Shown here one piece after another: positions 34,564 to 44,211 of a stretch of DNA of 64,000 nt. The stretch is from Ceratodon purpureus (Eukaryota > Streptophyta > Bryopsida > Pseudoditrichales > Ditrichaceae). How positions within the stretch are numbered: position 1 is the stretch's first letter; each line of letters starts with the position of its first letter. Made by a program: the position numbers and the translations under genes. The notes under the pieces are model-generated. The model saw nothing but the letters and a program-made list of their open reading frames with translations. It did not search any database and was not told the origin of the DNA. Where the stretch lies: the NCBI GenBank assembly GCA_014871385.1, contig CM026425.1, positions 4,800,496 to 4,864,495 of the forward strand. Reading direction: 5' to 3'.

Positions 34564-36611
34564 GTCTGTCCGGACAGGGAAGGAGAAGACGGAACAGATC
34601 AAAGGAAATGTGGAAAGAAGTGCGAGAACTTGAAAGGGGAAGATGGAGAGAAGAAACCAGGCAACAAAACAGAAAATGCAGGAAAGGCTAAGAAACAAGG
34701 AGATAACCGAAAAGGAAGAATGGAAAAATTGGAAAAAACCAAAACAAAAAAAAAAGAAAACGTCTGTCCGGACAGGGAAGGAGAAGACGGAACAGATCAA
34801 AGGAAATGTGGGAAGAAGTGCGAGAACTTGAAAGGGGAGGATGTGGAGAAGAAACCAGGCAACAAAACAGAAAATGCAGGAAAGGCTAAGAAACAAGGAG
34901 ATAACCGAAAAGGAAAAATGGGAAAATCAATAAAAAAAAAAAAAAAAAAAAAATCGTCAAATCGGACAGGGAAGGAGAAGACGGAACAGATCAAAGGAAA
35001 TGTGGAAAGAAGTGGGACAACTTGAAAGGGGAAGATGGAGAGAGGAAACTAGGCAACAAAACAGAAAAAGCAGGAAAGGCTAAGAAACAAGGAGATAACC
35101 GAAAAGGAAAAATGGGAAAATCAAAAAAAAAAAAAAAAAAAAAAAAAAATCGTCAAATCGGACAGGGAAGGAGAAGACGGAACAGATCAAAGGAAATGTG
35201 GAAAGAAGTGCGAGAACTTCAAAGGGGAAGATGGAGAGAAGAAACCAGGCAACAAAACAGAAAATGAAAAAAAGGCTAAGAGACAAGGAGATAACCGAAA
35301 AGGAAAAAAAAAAAAAAGGGGGGATGAGAATGGAAATTGAAGAGGGCAAACGGCGAAACGAACAGGACACAAGTGGGGTTCTGGAAGGGAGGAGAGGGGA
35401 CATTAAAAACTGAAGATAAGTAAGAGAAATATAAAACATTTCTGTCCGGAAAGGAAAACAGTAGAGCAGGGGGGTGGAAACTGAAAATCAATAAATGCAG
35501 CCACTTTATAGGAACAAAGGGGATAAAACAAAAACAGAAACTTGAAAAGAAAGAAAAAAACAAAAAAAAAAAGGGGGGGGGGGGGGGGGGAAGATAAAAA
35601 GCTGAAGAAGGGCAAATGACGAAGGGTGCTGGGAAAACGGACAGAGAGAAGTGAGGAACGGAGAGGGGAAGTGACAATAAGCTTCTTACAACGGTTTCAT
35701 TAAAATAAAAGGTTACACTGAAGAAACGGAAGGTGGCAATCTGTGAAGCAAAGTGGGAAACGAAAAAGAATGACTGCAGAATTCGGAAGGGGAGAAAGAA
35801 AAATGAAAAAACTAAAAAAAACGGAAACTCATGTCTGTCCGGAAACGGGAAGAGAGGATCCGGGGGATGCAAGCGGATGTCAGAGGGACGCTGGGACTTC
35901 AGAAGTGATAGAAAAGAAAGAAACAACAGAATATAGAAGAGATGTCTGTCCGAAAACGAATGTAGGAAATAAGAGAAAAGTAAATAACGAATCGGCGGAC
36001 CCAGAAAACGAAACACCAAGGACACAGGAGTGGAATGAGAGAGATACCAGTAGAAGACCTGACTTTCAGGACAGAGAGCTAGCAAAACTCAGATCATAAG
36101 AGGAGGACAGGAGTCGGTAGAGGAGAGAGGCATTCTGGACTGAGACTGATAAGCATTGCAGGAGTGAAGAGTAAGGAATACAAACTCGCCACGCAAGAGA
36201 GAGTATGGGGCAATGGTGATACCCTAAACTTTGGACAGAGTGCTAAAACCCTCAACCGCAAACCGTACAGACAGATTCCGAAGTGGACCGAAACTGAGGA
36301 AATAGAAAAAATTGCATTCAGAGAGAGGTGCAGGAAAATGTTCAGACATAAGGGAAAATAAATCAGGGCAGACAAAAACCGGATTAGGGAAACTTTCGAC
36401 CTCTAACCCTAGACAGTGAAGGTGAACTTCAGCATAGAGATAAAAAAATGAAGTGGAGAAAGAGAGTAAGGGACGACATAAGGAATGGCAAACACGAGCA
36501 GCATGAAGTGAACCCATTAACAAACATGAAACCTCTCGGGCAGACAACATCGAAGACATAAGAGAAACAAAATGCAGAGAAAAAATTCAGTGACAGTAAG
36601 CACCGACTTAC
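34245..36611. repeat. Purine-rich intron of gene B with five 193-200-bp tandem units
   Basis: This is a 2.4-kb intron between the first two exons of gene B. From 34362 to about 35330 five units start at 34362, 34562, 34760, 34953 and 35149. Each consists of a CTGTCCGGACAG-type palindrome (degraded in the last two), a GA-rich body and a poly-A tract of 10-30 bases. Further purine-rich sequence with more CTGTCCGG words (near 35443, 35838 and 35945) follows to about 36500. On the gene B transcript this is a C/U-rich intron with long U runs. Confidence 0.8.
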
Positions 36612-36989
36612 GAGATCATTTAGCCGTGCCCTGGCTCTCCTCTCCAATCGCTCCGCTGTCCCTTCCGGAGTTGCTGATGTTGAAGCTCTCGGGTCCGCCA
36701 TGTCAGTGCTCTGTTTCAACCCTAAACCTCCGTCGACGCCAGTCCAGAACGCACCCCGAACGCTCTAACAGCATACACGATGAAGAGGACACCCCAAAGA
36801 GGATTTCCCTCAACCTGAACCCTAAAAACAAAAACTACGAAAAACACCACCTCCCCTGTCGCCACCATTTGCGATCACTGTAGCTGCTACCTCCACCATC
36901 GCAACAACCAGTACACCCGTGACACCAATGTCGACAACCCCGGTCCCATGCTCCTTGCAATGACGTCGACGTAGTTCCACGAGACGCAC

Positions 36990-37275
36990 CGACGGCGGCA
37001 GTAATGGCACCCCGCGGGCGAGAGAGACGACGCCCCCCCCCCGCGAGAGAGACGACGACGACGGGGACGGGGGATGAAGACGGGGACGGGGATGAAGGCC
37101 CGCGCGGGCGGGTGCCGCGAGACCGGGCGCGGGGGGGCTCCGCGGCACGGGGGCGGGGGCTCCACGGGGCCGGGACGGCCTGGGCCGGGGACGGGGGATC
37201 GACCCGACGAGTTGGGCTGCCCCTGCCCGCGAGGCGGGCGGCTGCACCGCTCGTCGGGGGAGAATAGAGAGACCC
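36990..37275 (-). repeat. Right terminal inverted repeat of MULE1
   Basis: It is the inverted partner of 6887-7177 and lies upstream of gene B (ATG at 36701), so the same GC-rich sequence faces both genes. Confidence 0.9.
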
Positions 37276-37284
37276 GTAAGGAAA
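37276..37284. repeat. Target site duplication of MULE1 (right)
   Basis: GTAAGGAAA, identical to 6878-6886. Confidence 0.9.
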
Positions 37285-37399
37285 GACGATGGTAGGGAAG
37301 ACTAAGTTTGTGCCGCCACATTCGGGGGATCAGGAGGCGGCCCCAGTAAGGATACTACACGGAGCCAACTTACTGTATTCCGTGATCAGCAAAAGCCAA

Positions 37400-38610
37400 C
37401 AAGAGTGTGCAATGTCTGCAATGTCACTGATTGCCAGAAATGTCCAGTCAGGGTTCCCCGTCGAGCAGGCCAGATTCTACCGCCGAAGTAATAATGCCCG
37501 TTTACTGTACAGACAATTGCAGACATGCACTGCTGTTAAGGTGCGATTGATCGAAGAGTGGTGGACTTTTCACTTGAGGGCGGTCGAGTTTTCGAGCTGC
37601 TGTGCTCAGCTGGTGATGAGTAGTTTTGGTCACAACCGACAAACGTTCCGTTCCTTTGCGCGCGCGTTAATGATGGAGGCAAGCCGAGTGAAAACTGTTC
37701 TTCGCATGCATGGACTCCGGAGTAGTAAAATACAGGAAGTTCCTCAGAAGTTGTCGCCGACTGTTCACAGAAATCACGTAATAATGGAAATCGAGCATCA
37801 GGGAATCCGAGAATCTTTTACGAACCCCATCTGACGGGTTGATCCAATTCTCCCGCCCAAGTAATACTGCCCATTCACTGTAGTACAGACAAATGCAAGC
37901 AGACATGCACCGCCGTTGAGGTACAAAGATTGGTGGACTATAATGCCGATTCATGGTAGAAGAGATGAGTGCTTCAGAGGAGCAACATCGCTAGCTCACA
38001 GTCACGGCGCTATCTATTTCACAGGTACTGATAAGGTGATCACTACAGTGCTGTCTATGGAGGCGTGACCTAAAATCTCGTCACTTAGGCTCGGGGTTCT
38101 ATAGTGCCCATGTTGTGCTATCGCTCTTTTGCTGTTGGCGTGTCGTAGTTCCCAAAATGCTAGTGAGAAGGCGTCATGTGCAGATGCTCATTGCATCGCA
38201 GGGAAGAAACTCTCAGAATAACTGATCCATCAGATGCTGTGTTGCACACTATGCCAAACAGTTCAGCTTCTCGATTTTGGTAGCTCAGGGAGGCCGTCCG
38301 CCTCATCGGGTTACAGTGAGCAATCAGGGAGGACGCCGGTTGGCCATCATTGAGGTAAGGCGTGTTTACACACTCAATGTGACTCTCTAGACAACTGTAC
38401 CACATGTTGTCGGTAGAGTCGGTGTTGGTTTCGATGATGGGTGTTGTAGGTGTAGCGTTGGTGTTGTACTGTGCGTACCTAGGCTGAGATTCTCCGGAAC
38501 ATGGTTTCAGATTGAAGTATCTTCATGCGACTTCACAAAAAGGATGATGAGTTTCTTTGGTTAACGTCTTAAAGCGGCTCCCTAATCGTTTGGGGTGACG
38601 GTGTGGGGAT
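37400..38610. repeat. Right arm of the long inverted repeat flanking MULE1
   Basis: It is the inverted partner of about 6065-6850. It carries an extra segment (about 37570-37990). Within this, a block resembling 37483-37570 is repeated at 37856-37940 ('gtaatactgcccattcactg', 'gacatgcaccgccgttgagg'), so the arm has an internal duplication. An open frame at 37289-37834 (181 codons) has no recognisable domain and is not called as a gene. Confidence 0.7.
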
Positions 38611-38782
38611 GTCTCATTAGACAATTTCATCGACGACATCCAAATCATTTCAGGTGCGTATAGCAGCGATTCATTCCACTGGTTTCGGTTCTTTGCACCA
38701 TGATAACCCTGGTGCAAGCCTTGAACTTTAGATACTCATTATTATGGGTGATACTAGGTCTTCCAGAAATTGTTGATTTATT

Positions 38783-40132
38783 ATGGAATGTTGTGTTCTT
38801 GAAGGCAAATACTTCAGGATGGACCGACGTGGACCATCGCGGCAGGTAGTTGAAGCCTGTGATAAGCACATGGAAAGAGCTCTTGATCTTGGCCTTCGAG
38901 CTGAAGGTAGTGGGTTTATGGGTGCAAGTTTTGCGGAGTTCGAATCGGCCGCCAAATTACTGCCGAACTGTCCACGTATTTTAGAATGTTGTTATATGGT
39001 GGAGACCATTCGTAATAACATGGGTTCTGCACGTGAATATCACACTCGTGCCAGCCGAAATCAAGACAATTTTGTTTCCGAAACTACAAAGACGACTCAC
39101 ATGTTAGTTTGGAGAAAATTCATGCGGTTGATCACAAGGGTGCCACTAAGGGGGGAGCAAATGGAATTCAGGCATGAAGCAACACTCCCTCCTCTTGGAG
39201 GAAAGGACACCCAGGTTTTTAGGGGTGTATTCCACTTCAGTCCAGCTATTCAGAGGTATTATCCATTGTAACTCGACAACCGCTGGTTTTTTTGATCGGC
39301 ACAAGTAGAAGCAGTATCAATGAATTAGAGCATTCCTGATTTCTATCTGTGAGGAGTATGTCATGAAGGAAAATAGGCTAGTATCTGTATAACCATTCTA
39401 ACATGAAGCCTTATGTGTTGAATGCAAAACAGCGTCGGAGAGAACACAGAACTGACTGTGACACTGGAGTATGCTGAAATCGGTGTTTCCAATTCGTTGA
39501 CAGAACCGGACCTTCAAGGCTACTTTCCATATGAGTTTGAAATGAAGATTTTTCCCTACGGAGATTGGTTTCGCCATTATAGCAAGCTTTCCACAGTAAA
39601 ACATCTCGTTCCGCAGAGTCCACAGCAGGTGCAACAACAAGCAACGGCAGGTTACGAAGCACAGATTTGTGTTGGCGGCAGCAATTTCATCCCAACTGCC
39701 AATTTTACGTACACCAGAGGAAACGGAACTTCTACTTTTATTCTTAGCGAAGGAATGGAAGCCTCCAAAGGCCGTGACGATGAGAAAGCTATGAGGATTA
39801 TGTGGAAAGTGAATACGTATGCGGATGGGAAGCCATTTGTCTTGAAGCCTGTTTACAAAAATCGCCCACTTCCATACGAACCCACGCATCATGTGTGTAC
39901 TAATTCCGGCCCATTTCAAGGCAAATGGATTCTACCGTTAACTCGGGCCAGTGATATGGAATACAACTTCGAATGGAAGGTGGAGTTGGTGGCAAAGTTT
40001 GCACTCTTTCGGAGGTCTCTCAAGCGTGAGTTTTCTCTTCGTAAGCCGAAGCCGCTTATCCATCAGACCTCATATACCGCTGTTGTGAAAAGTAACTTCT
40101 ATCAATCTTCGATGGAGCACAATCTCCAGTAA
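38783..40132 (+). CDS. Unrecognised two-exon gene, about 390 aa
   Basis: Exons 38783-39255 and 39433-40132 join in phase (CAGAG|GTATTA...AACAG|C), restoring the frame from ..AIQ to SVGEN.... An internal ATG at 38819 (MDRRGPSRQ) is an equally good start. The N-terminal half looks helical (VVEACDKHMERALDLGL, MGASFAEFESAAKLLP) and the C-terminal half beta-rich. No signal peptide or transmembrane segment is seen. The frame is clean and codon use is ordinary, so it is probably a real host gene, lying directly beside the inverted-repeat arm. I do not recognise the family. Confidence 0.55.
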
Positions 40133-40732
40133 TAACCACAATGTCTACTTGTATAAATCATTGTGCTTAGTCAGAATTCTTAGCTCTTTCATATTTTGGT
40201 ATCGTCGTGGTAGCTTAGTCGTTTGGCACGCAAAGTTTTGGTAGCTTTCAGACTTGTAGAAAGTTATTTAGAATTTGGAGAAGCTGCAAATTCAATGCTT
40301 GAGAAATTATGAAAGATGCCTGTAATCCATTCATTTAGTGTTTACTTGCTTCAAGATCATAAGCCACAAATGTTGCCAGACATCTGCAATCCGATTGTAA
40401 CTGGTCAAATAAATGTTCATTATAGCCCTTGAGTTTGTTACTTTGATGCTTGAAAATCACTGAACATTCACTCTTTACTTCAAAGCAGCAGTTCATAATT
40501 AAATGATAAGTTCAATGAGACAATGAATGGTAAGTGTAAGTGGGGTCTAGTGCACCAAAGAATTCATTCTTCGGATTTTGTTTGGAGAAGTTATTTAGAA
40601 AGTCAAAGTTTTGTTGAAGTTATTTCATTTAATTGTAGTTAAATGGTGAATTTTGAAGGACAAAGTAATTTTTAGATAGAGCAAATAGTTGATTGTTTGA
40701 GAGTCGGCACAAAACAATACAAAAAGTCTTAA

Positions 40733-41407
40733 TCCTTTAACGCTTAGCGAGGTTCGTGATTGTTTTTTTTAAATTCATTTTGAGAAATTGCATTACTTTT
40801 TTTTGGTATCTAGCCGTACAAGAATGGCTTGATTCATGACTTCAACTCTTGGAAGAAAATACACAAACATCCAACAGGTGATAGAAAAATTATGACATTT
40901 AAAGTTGTCACATATGGATAATGAAAATTGTGAATTTGACAAGGTGTACTATGTTAACCATCAAAAACATTGTTGCATATATACCTTTACTTTAAGTGAG
41001 ACAGATTCACATGTGCATTATGTCAATAGCTCCCCATTGACATGTCATATGTAGATAGAGGCTTCACTGGTGACTTATTTGCATTGGTCTACTTGACTAT
41101 GTAAAAAATTATTCCAAACTTAGACGGATGAAATTAGAAGTTTTAAATGTGAGGAGAGGGCTCAAGAAATACCAAACAATGAAGAATGTATTGATTTTAA
41201 AGTTTGTCCATAATTTTAACTAAAATTTGTGTTTATGTATATAAGATATAACATAGTAGAATGTATGGTATCCATTGTTTTTGGTTTATTGTAGTGTATT
41301 TGATGTATTTCGTATCAATTTCTTAGCATTTAGTTGTGATGGATTTGATGAAAATTGAGTTAAAGCACATCAATTGACCCAAATTGAGCCTCCTTGGCGT
41401 TAAAGGG
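40733..41407. mobile_element. Non-autonomous piggyBac-like element
   Basis: A 675-bp AT-rich segment is bounded by TTAA (40729-40732 and 41408-41411). Its imperfect inverted ends are TCCTTTAACGCTTAGCGAGG on the left and CCCTTTAACGCCAAGGAGG reading in from the right. A TTAA duplication with CCCTTT-type termini is typical of piggyBac-family elements. No transposase is encoded. Confidence 0.6.
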
Positions 41408-41411
41408 TTAA

Positions 41412-43600
41412 CTCCTAAAAGCCCAAGTGGTAAGTACAAATAACGTACAACCCCTAAAGGCCCAAGTGGGTAGAAAGCTTTAATTTTTTTCTAATATAGT
41501 GTGCATGTCAATTAAAGAAACTATGATTTCTTAGATTCAAACATTATGATCTTGTAATATACTTGTCTAAGAAACTTCACAATTTATTTATTTATTTTTT
41601 ATTTCTTTAGTTCTTTTTCTTTTTCTTTTCTTTTTTCTTCCCTACTCCAAAGATTGAAATATCTAAGCATTTGATGGAAAACAAGCGGTTGCATGTTTCT
41701 CGAGCAGCAAAGTATTGGGAAGCACTACAACTTCATATTATCTCAAAAATTGTACCTATATGAAGAATGCATTGCAATGAAGAGTTACCTACTACTCTCC
41801 AAAAACTCATAACCCTTGAAGGTTTAGAATATTATTTGTAAGTTCTTTGAAGAGCGAGGGTATTCAAAAACTCCACTTTGTAATAATTTCAAAAATATGA
41901 TAGTGAATAGGACACCTTTGAAAAAAGGACGGGGCCTCCATCTGTTTCCCAAAGTAGAACCTTAAATATGTTTTGTTGACTTAGTAAGCAAAAATATGTG
42001 GGAAGTGGATGAGGGAATCATGGATGACCCTCAATCCCATCATGCCCTTACTAAAATTTCCAAAAGTGGAAATTTTAAGGTAGTGCTTAATTGATGACAA
42101 TGCTCAAACTTGATTGGTCAATTGCCTAAGAAATAATAATTATGGTTTTATTTTACAAAATGGTGGTTCCAACAAAAGCTACTCCAACGGATTTAGGATG
42201 GCTGTTTCGAATAATAAGTTGGTTCCATGCTTGTTTTTATTGCTCAACCTTATGTACAAACTCACAAATCATTTCACTAGTCCTTATTGCTCAAACACAC
42301 ACTTCTTAACATAAATTGTTGAATTTATCCATGTAATCTTGCTAGTTTCACTCTTTTCCACTAAAAATGACAAATCTAAAATTTTACTCTTTTGTAAATT
42401 GGTACATCTCACATTTGAGAATGACACGTATAATAATGCCAATTCACAAAAATGAGGTCATTAGTAATTTAAGAGGTGGAAACATGCTATGGACGATTGG
42501 GGATGATCCTCCAGTTCTTATCAATCATGAAGAAAATTGATTATGTTAGAATCAATATATTTTGTTTACAAATATTTCATTTAATATGTGAAGACAAATC
42601 TAAAGAGTTCTTCTAAAAGCTAAAAGAACAAATAGCACTCAATGGTGATGGAATATCATGTAATATGGTCCTATTTTTTTCTTAAGAATCTTGAAGTTTT
42701 TGAGTAATTAAAGGCATGCATTTCATTTTCACTTGTTTGAAATCTTGATTTCTATATAGTATCTAGTCACTTAAAATGAAGTTGTAGGTAAAACAATTTG
42801 TACGTAATGACTCAAACAATGATAAACCAATTGTGTGAAGATTATTTGTTGCTTGTTCAATACATTATTTGTGTTATGATTTCACAAATAGTAAATTATT
42901 CACATTCCATACCCATACATGATTTACTCATACATGAAAATCATTATCATTTCCCAAACAAGATTAAATACTTAGGACCTTGCTCAGAAATATAATTTCT
43001 CAGAAATGTTTCTCCAGATTTTTTTTTGGTTTCAGGTTACATAAAAGTTTCATTTAACATATTGATCGTTTAAGTATAAAAGCCCACTTAGGGCTTCTGA
43101 GTACCAACCAATTAAATGGCTAACATGAAAATATTCTAGTGAGTTTTTCCTGTGAAACTCGATTAAGGATGCATTTTGCACCTTGGCCCTAGAAGGCTAG
43201 ACCCAAGCTTCTAGTTTAATTTTTCAGTTCTAGTATGAAACAAATTAAAGTATGTATTTGAATTATGTTGTTTCAAACTGTATGGCACTACTGGTGCTTG
43301 GAAGAAAAATCTTCAAAGCTCTCAATTATGGGAAGGAGGGAAGGTTCTTCATTTCTTTTGGTTGTACTCTCCAAGGTCTTTTTTGCTTTAGCGGCCTTTG
43401 CAAGCATCAACAACGATGCTACAGGAGTGGGTAAGTCCAAAGGAGAAAGGGCTAGCTTCTTCTTGAGCTCAATGTATGGCCCATTTTTTATTGTATTTGG
43501 GGGCCCTTGGTCTTCATGATCTTAAGTCTTTAAATTGTCCCATGATGGAAAAGTATCAATTTCCAATACCAAGTATTCAATAAGAGAGTGTATTTGGAGT
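41412..43600. other. AT-rich intergenic region, no gene seen
   Basis: No frame of more than about 85 codons shows coding character. The only structure noted is a short direct repeat (a 'ctaaaagcccaagtgg' word at 41415 and 'ctaaaggcccaagtgg' at 41453). Confidence 0.5.
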
Positions 43601-43619
43601 AATATTAAATAAGATGGTG

Positions 43620-44211
43620 TAATAATAGTAAGAGTATGCGTAGCACTGGTAATAAAATGAATATTCGTCTGAGTGGAGTACGCTCTCTCTCTCTGGTGAG
43701 AAATAAGAATAATGAATTATTTTAGGGGGGTCTCCCACTTATATATACACCCACGACCACGTTTTACGCAGTTAAATTAGATAACCGGGGGCACGGCCTC
43801 CTGGCTCCGGTTCCCGCAACACGCTACCCTCATAATACCCGGACCCATCGCCGTGATCTGCCTGGGTAGGAGCCCCCATGACCGCGTCGTGGTGCTGACG
43901 GGACTTGCCTGAGTTTTCAGGAATGGTGCCCCACTCTGGGACGACCAAGGATATAGATCAGTGTCGGAGTCGGAGGTTCCCTCGGCACCTAGGGAGTCTC
44001 CCCCTCCCGCTCAAGCGTCAGCTTTACCCGCGACTCAGGCCCTCTCCCATGCGGAAAGGGTGGCGGAAGACATAATCATCCAGATTATGACAGACATCCA
44101 AGGCGAAATCAATTCTGAAGTTGCGTTGGATACACCGGGTCTTGATCTCCCGGATGATCTTCAGGATCCCACGGAGCTCCAAGCTCAGGCGGATTTCTGG
44201 ACAACTGGTTA
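43620..44211 (+). other. Retroelement-like remnant interrupted by the pogo element
   Basis: The text around 43640-43720 (AATAAAATGAAT..., then CTCTCTCTCTCTGGTGAG) resembles the transcribed part of a plant LTR. It is followed by a GC-rich leader and an open frame (43961-44212) with SHAERVAEDIIIQIMTDIQ that could be the start of a gag-like gene. A related leader ('gcctgagtttacaggaatag', 48678-48700) lies beyond the pogo element, suggesting that pogo landed inside this remnant. No reverse transcriptase is visible. Confidence 0.3.

Larger units (their letters stand above)
13457..36701 (-). pseudogene. MULE1 accessory gene B (mudrB position), split by MULE2
   Basis: Minus-strand exons are 36701-36612 (starts MADPRASTSATPEG), 34244-34083, 33976-33423, then after MULE2 15920-14826 and 14731-13457. 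Splice phases agree throughout. The reading frame before and after MULE2 is the same once one copy of the duplicated CTCTTTGCAG is removed, with ..PAKR.. encoded on both sides. The protein has a zinc-finger-like C-x2-C...H-x5-C motif (CKFCDGDMF then WHRQDGHC), a low-complexity Arg/Gly/Ser-rich middle and an acidic C-terminal domain (14731-13457). A run of 11 C at 15605-15615 shifts the frame by one, a second defect or a sequence error. No known family is recognised. Its position, convergent with the transposase and read from the opposite terminal repeat, matches mudrB of MuDR; homology to MURB is not claimed. Confidence 0.65.
6887..37275. mobile_element. MULE1, a large Mutator-like element carrying a nested second element
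   Basis: The element is 30.4 kb, or about 12.9 kb without MULE2. The ends are near-perfect inverted repeats of about 290 bp opening with GGGTCTCTCTATTCTCCCCC, flanked by the 9-bp duplication GTAAGGAAA. It encodes a DDE/CxxH/SWIM transposase read inward from the left end (7355-11058) and an accessory gene B read inward from the right end (36701 to 13457). The two converge, with a CT-rich tandem repeat region between their 3' ends. Gene B is interrupted by MULE2 (15931-33422). Family assignment rests on terminal repeat length, duplication length and the transposase, which all agree. Confidence 0.92.

Noticed and set aside
34255-36085. Long minus-strand hydrophobic frames and plus-strand Lys/Glu frames
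   Set aside because: These are both strands of purine-rich tandem repeats within an intron; repeated text and homopolymers explain them.
37289-37834. 181-codon plus-strand frame next to MULE1
   Set aside because: It has no domain and overlaps the old inverted-repeat arm, whose left copy is not open in the matching frame.
40200-40290. tRNA-like text 'gtggtagcttagtcgtttgg'
   Set aside because: No acceptor stem, anticodon arm or T-loop consensus could be paired around it.
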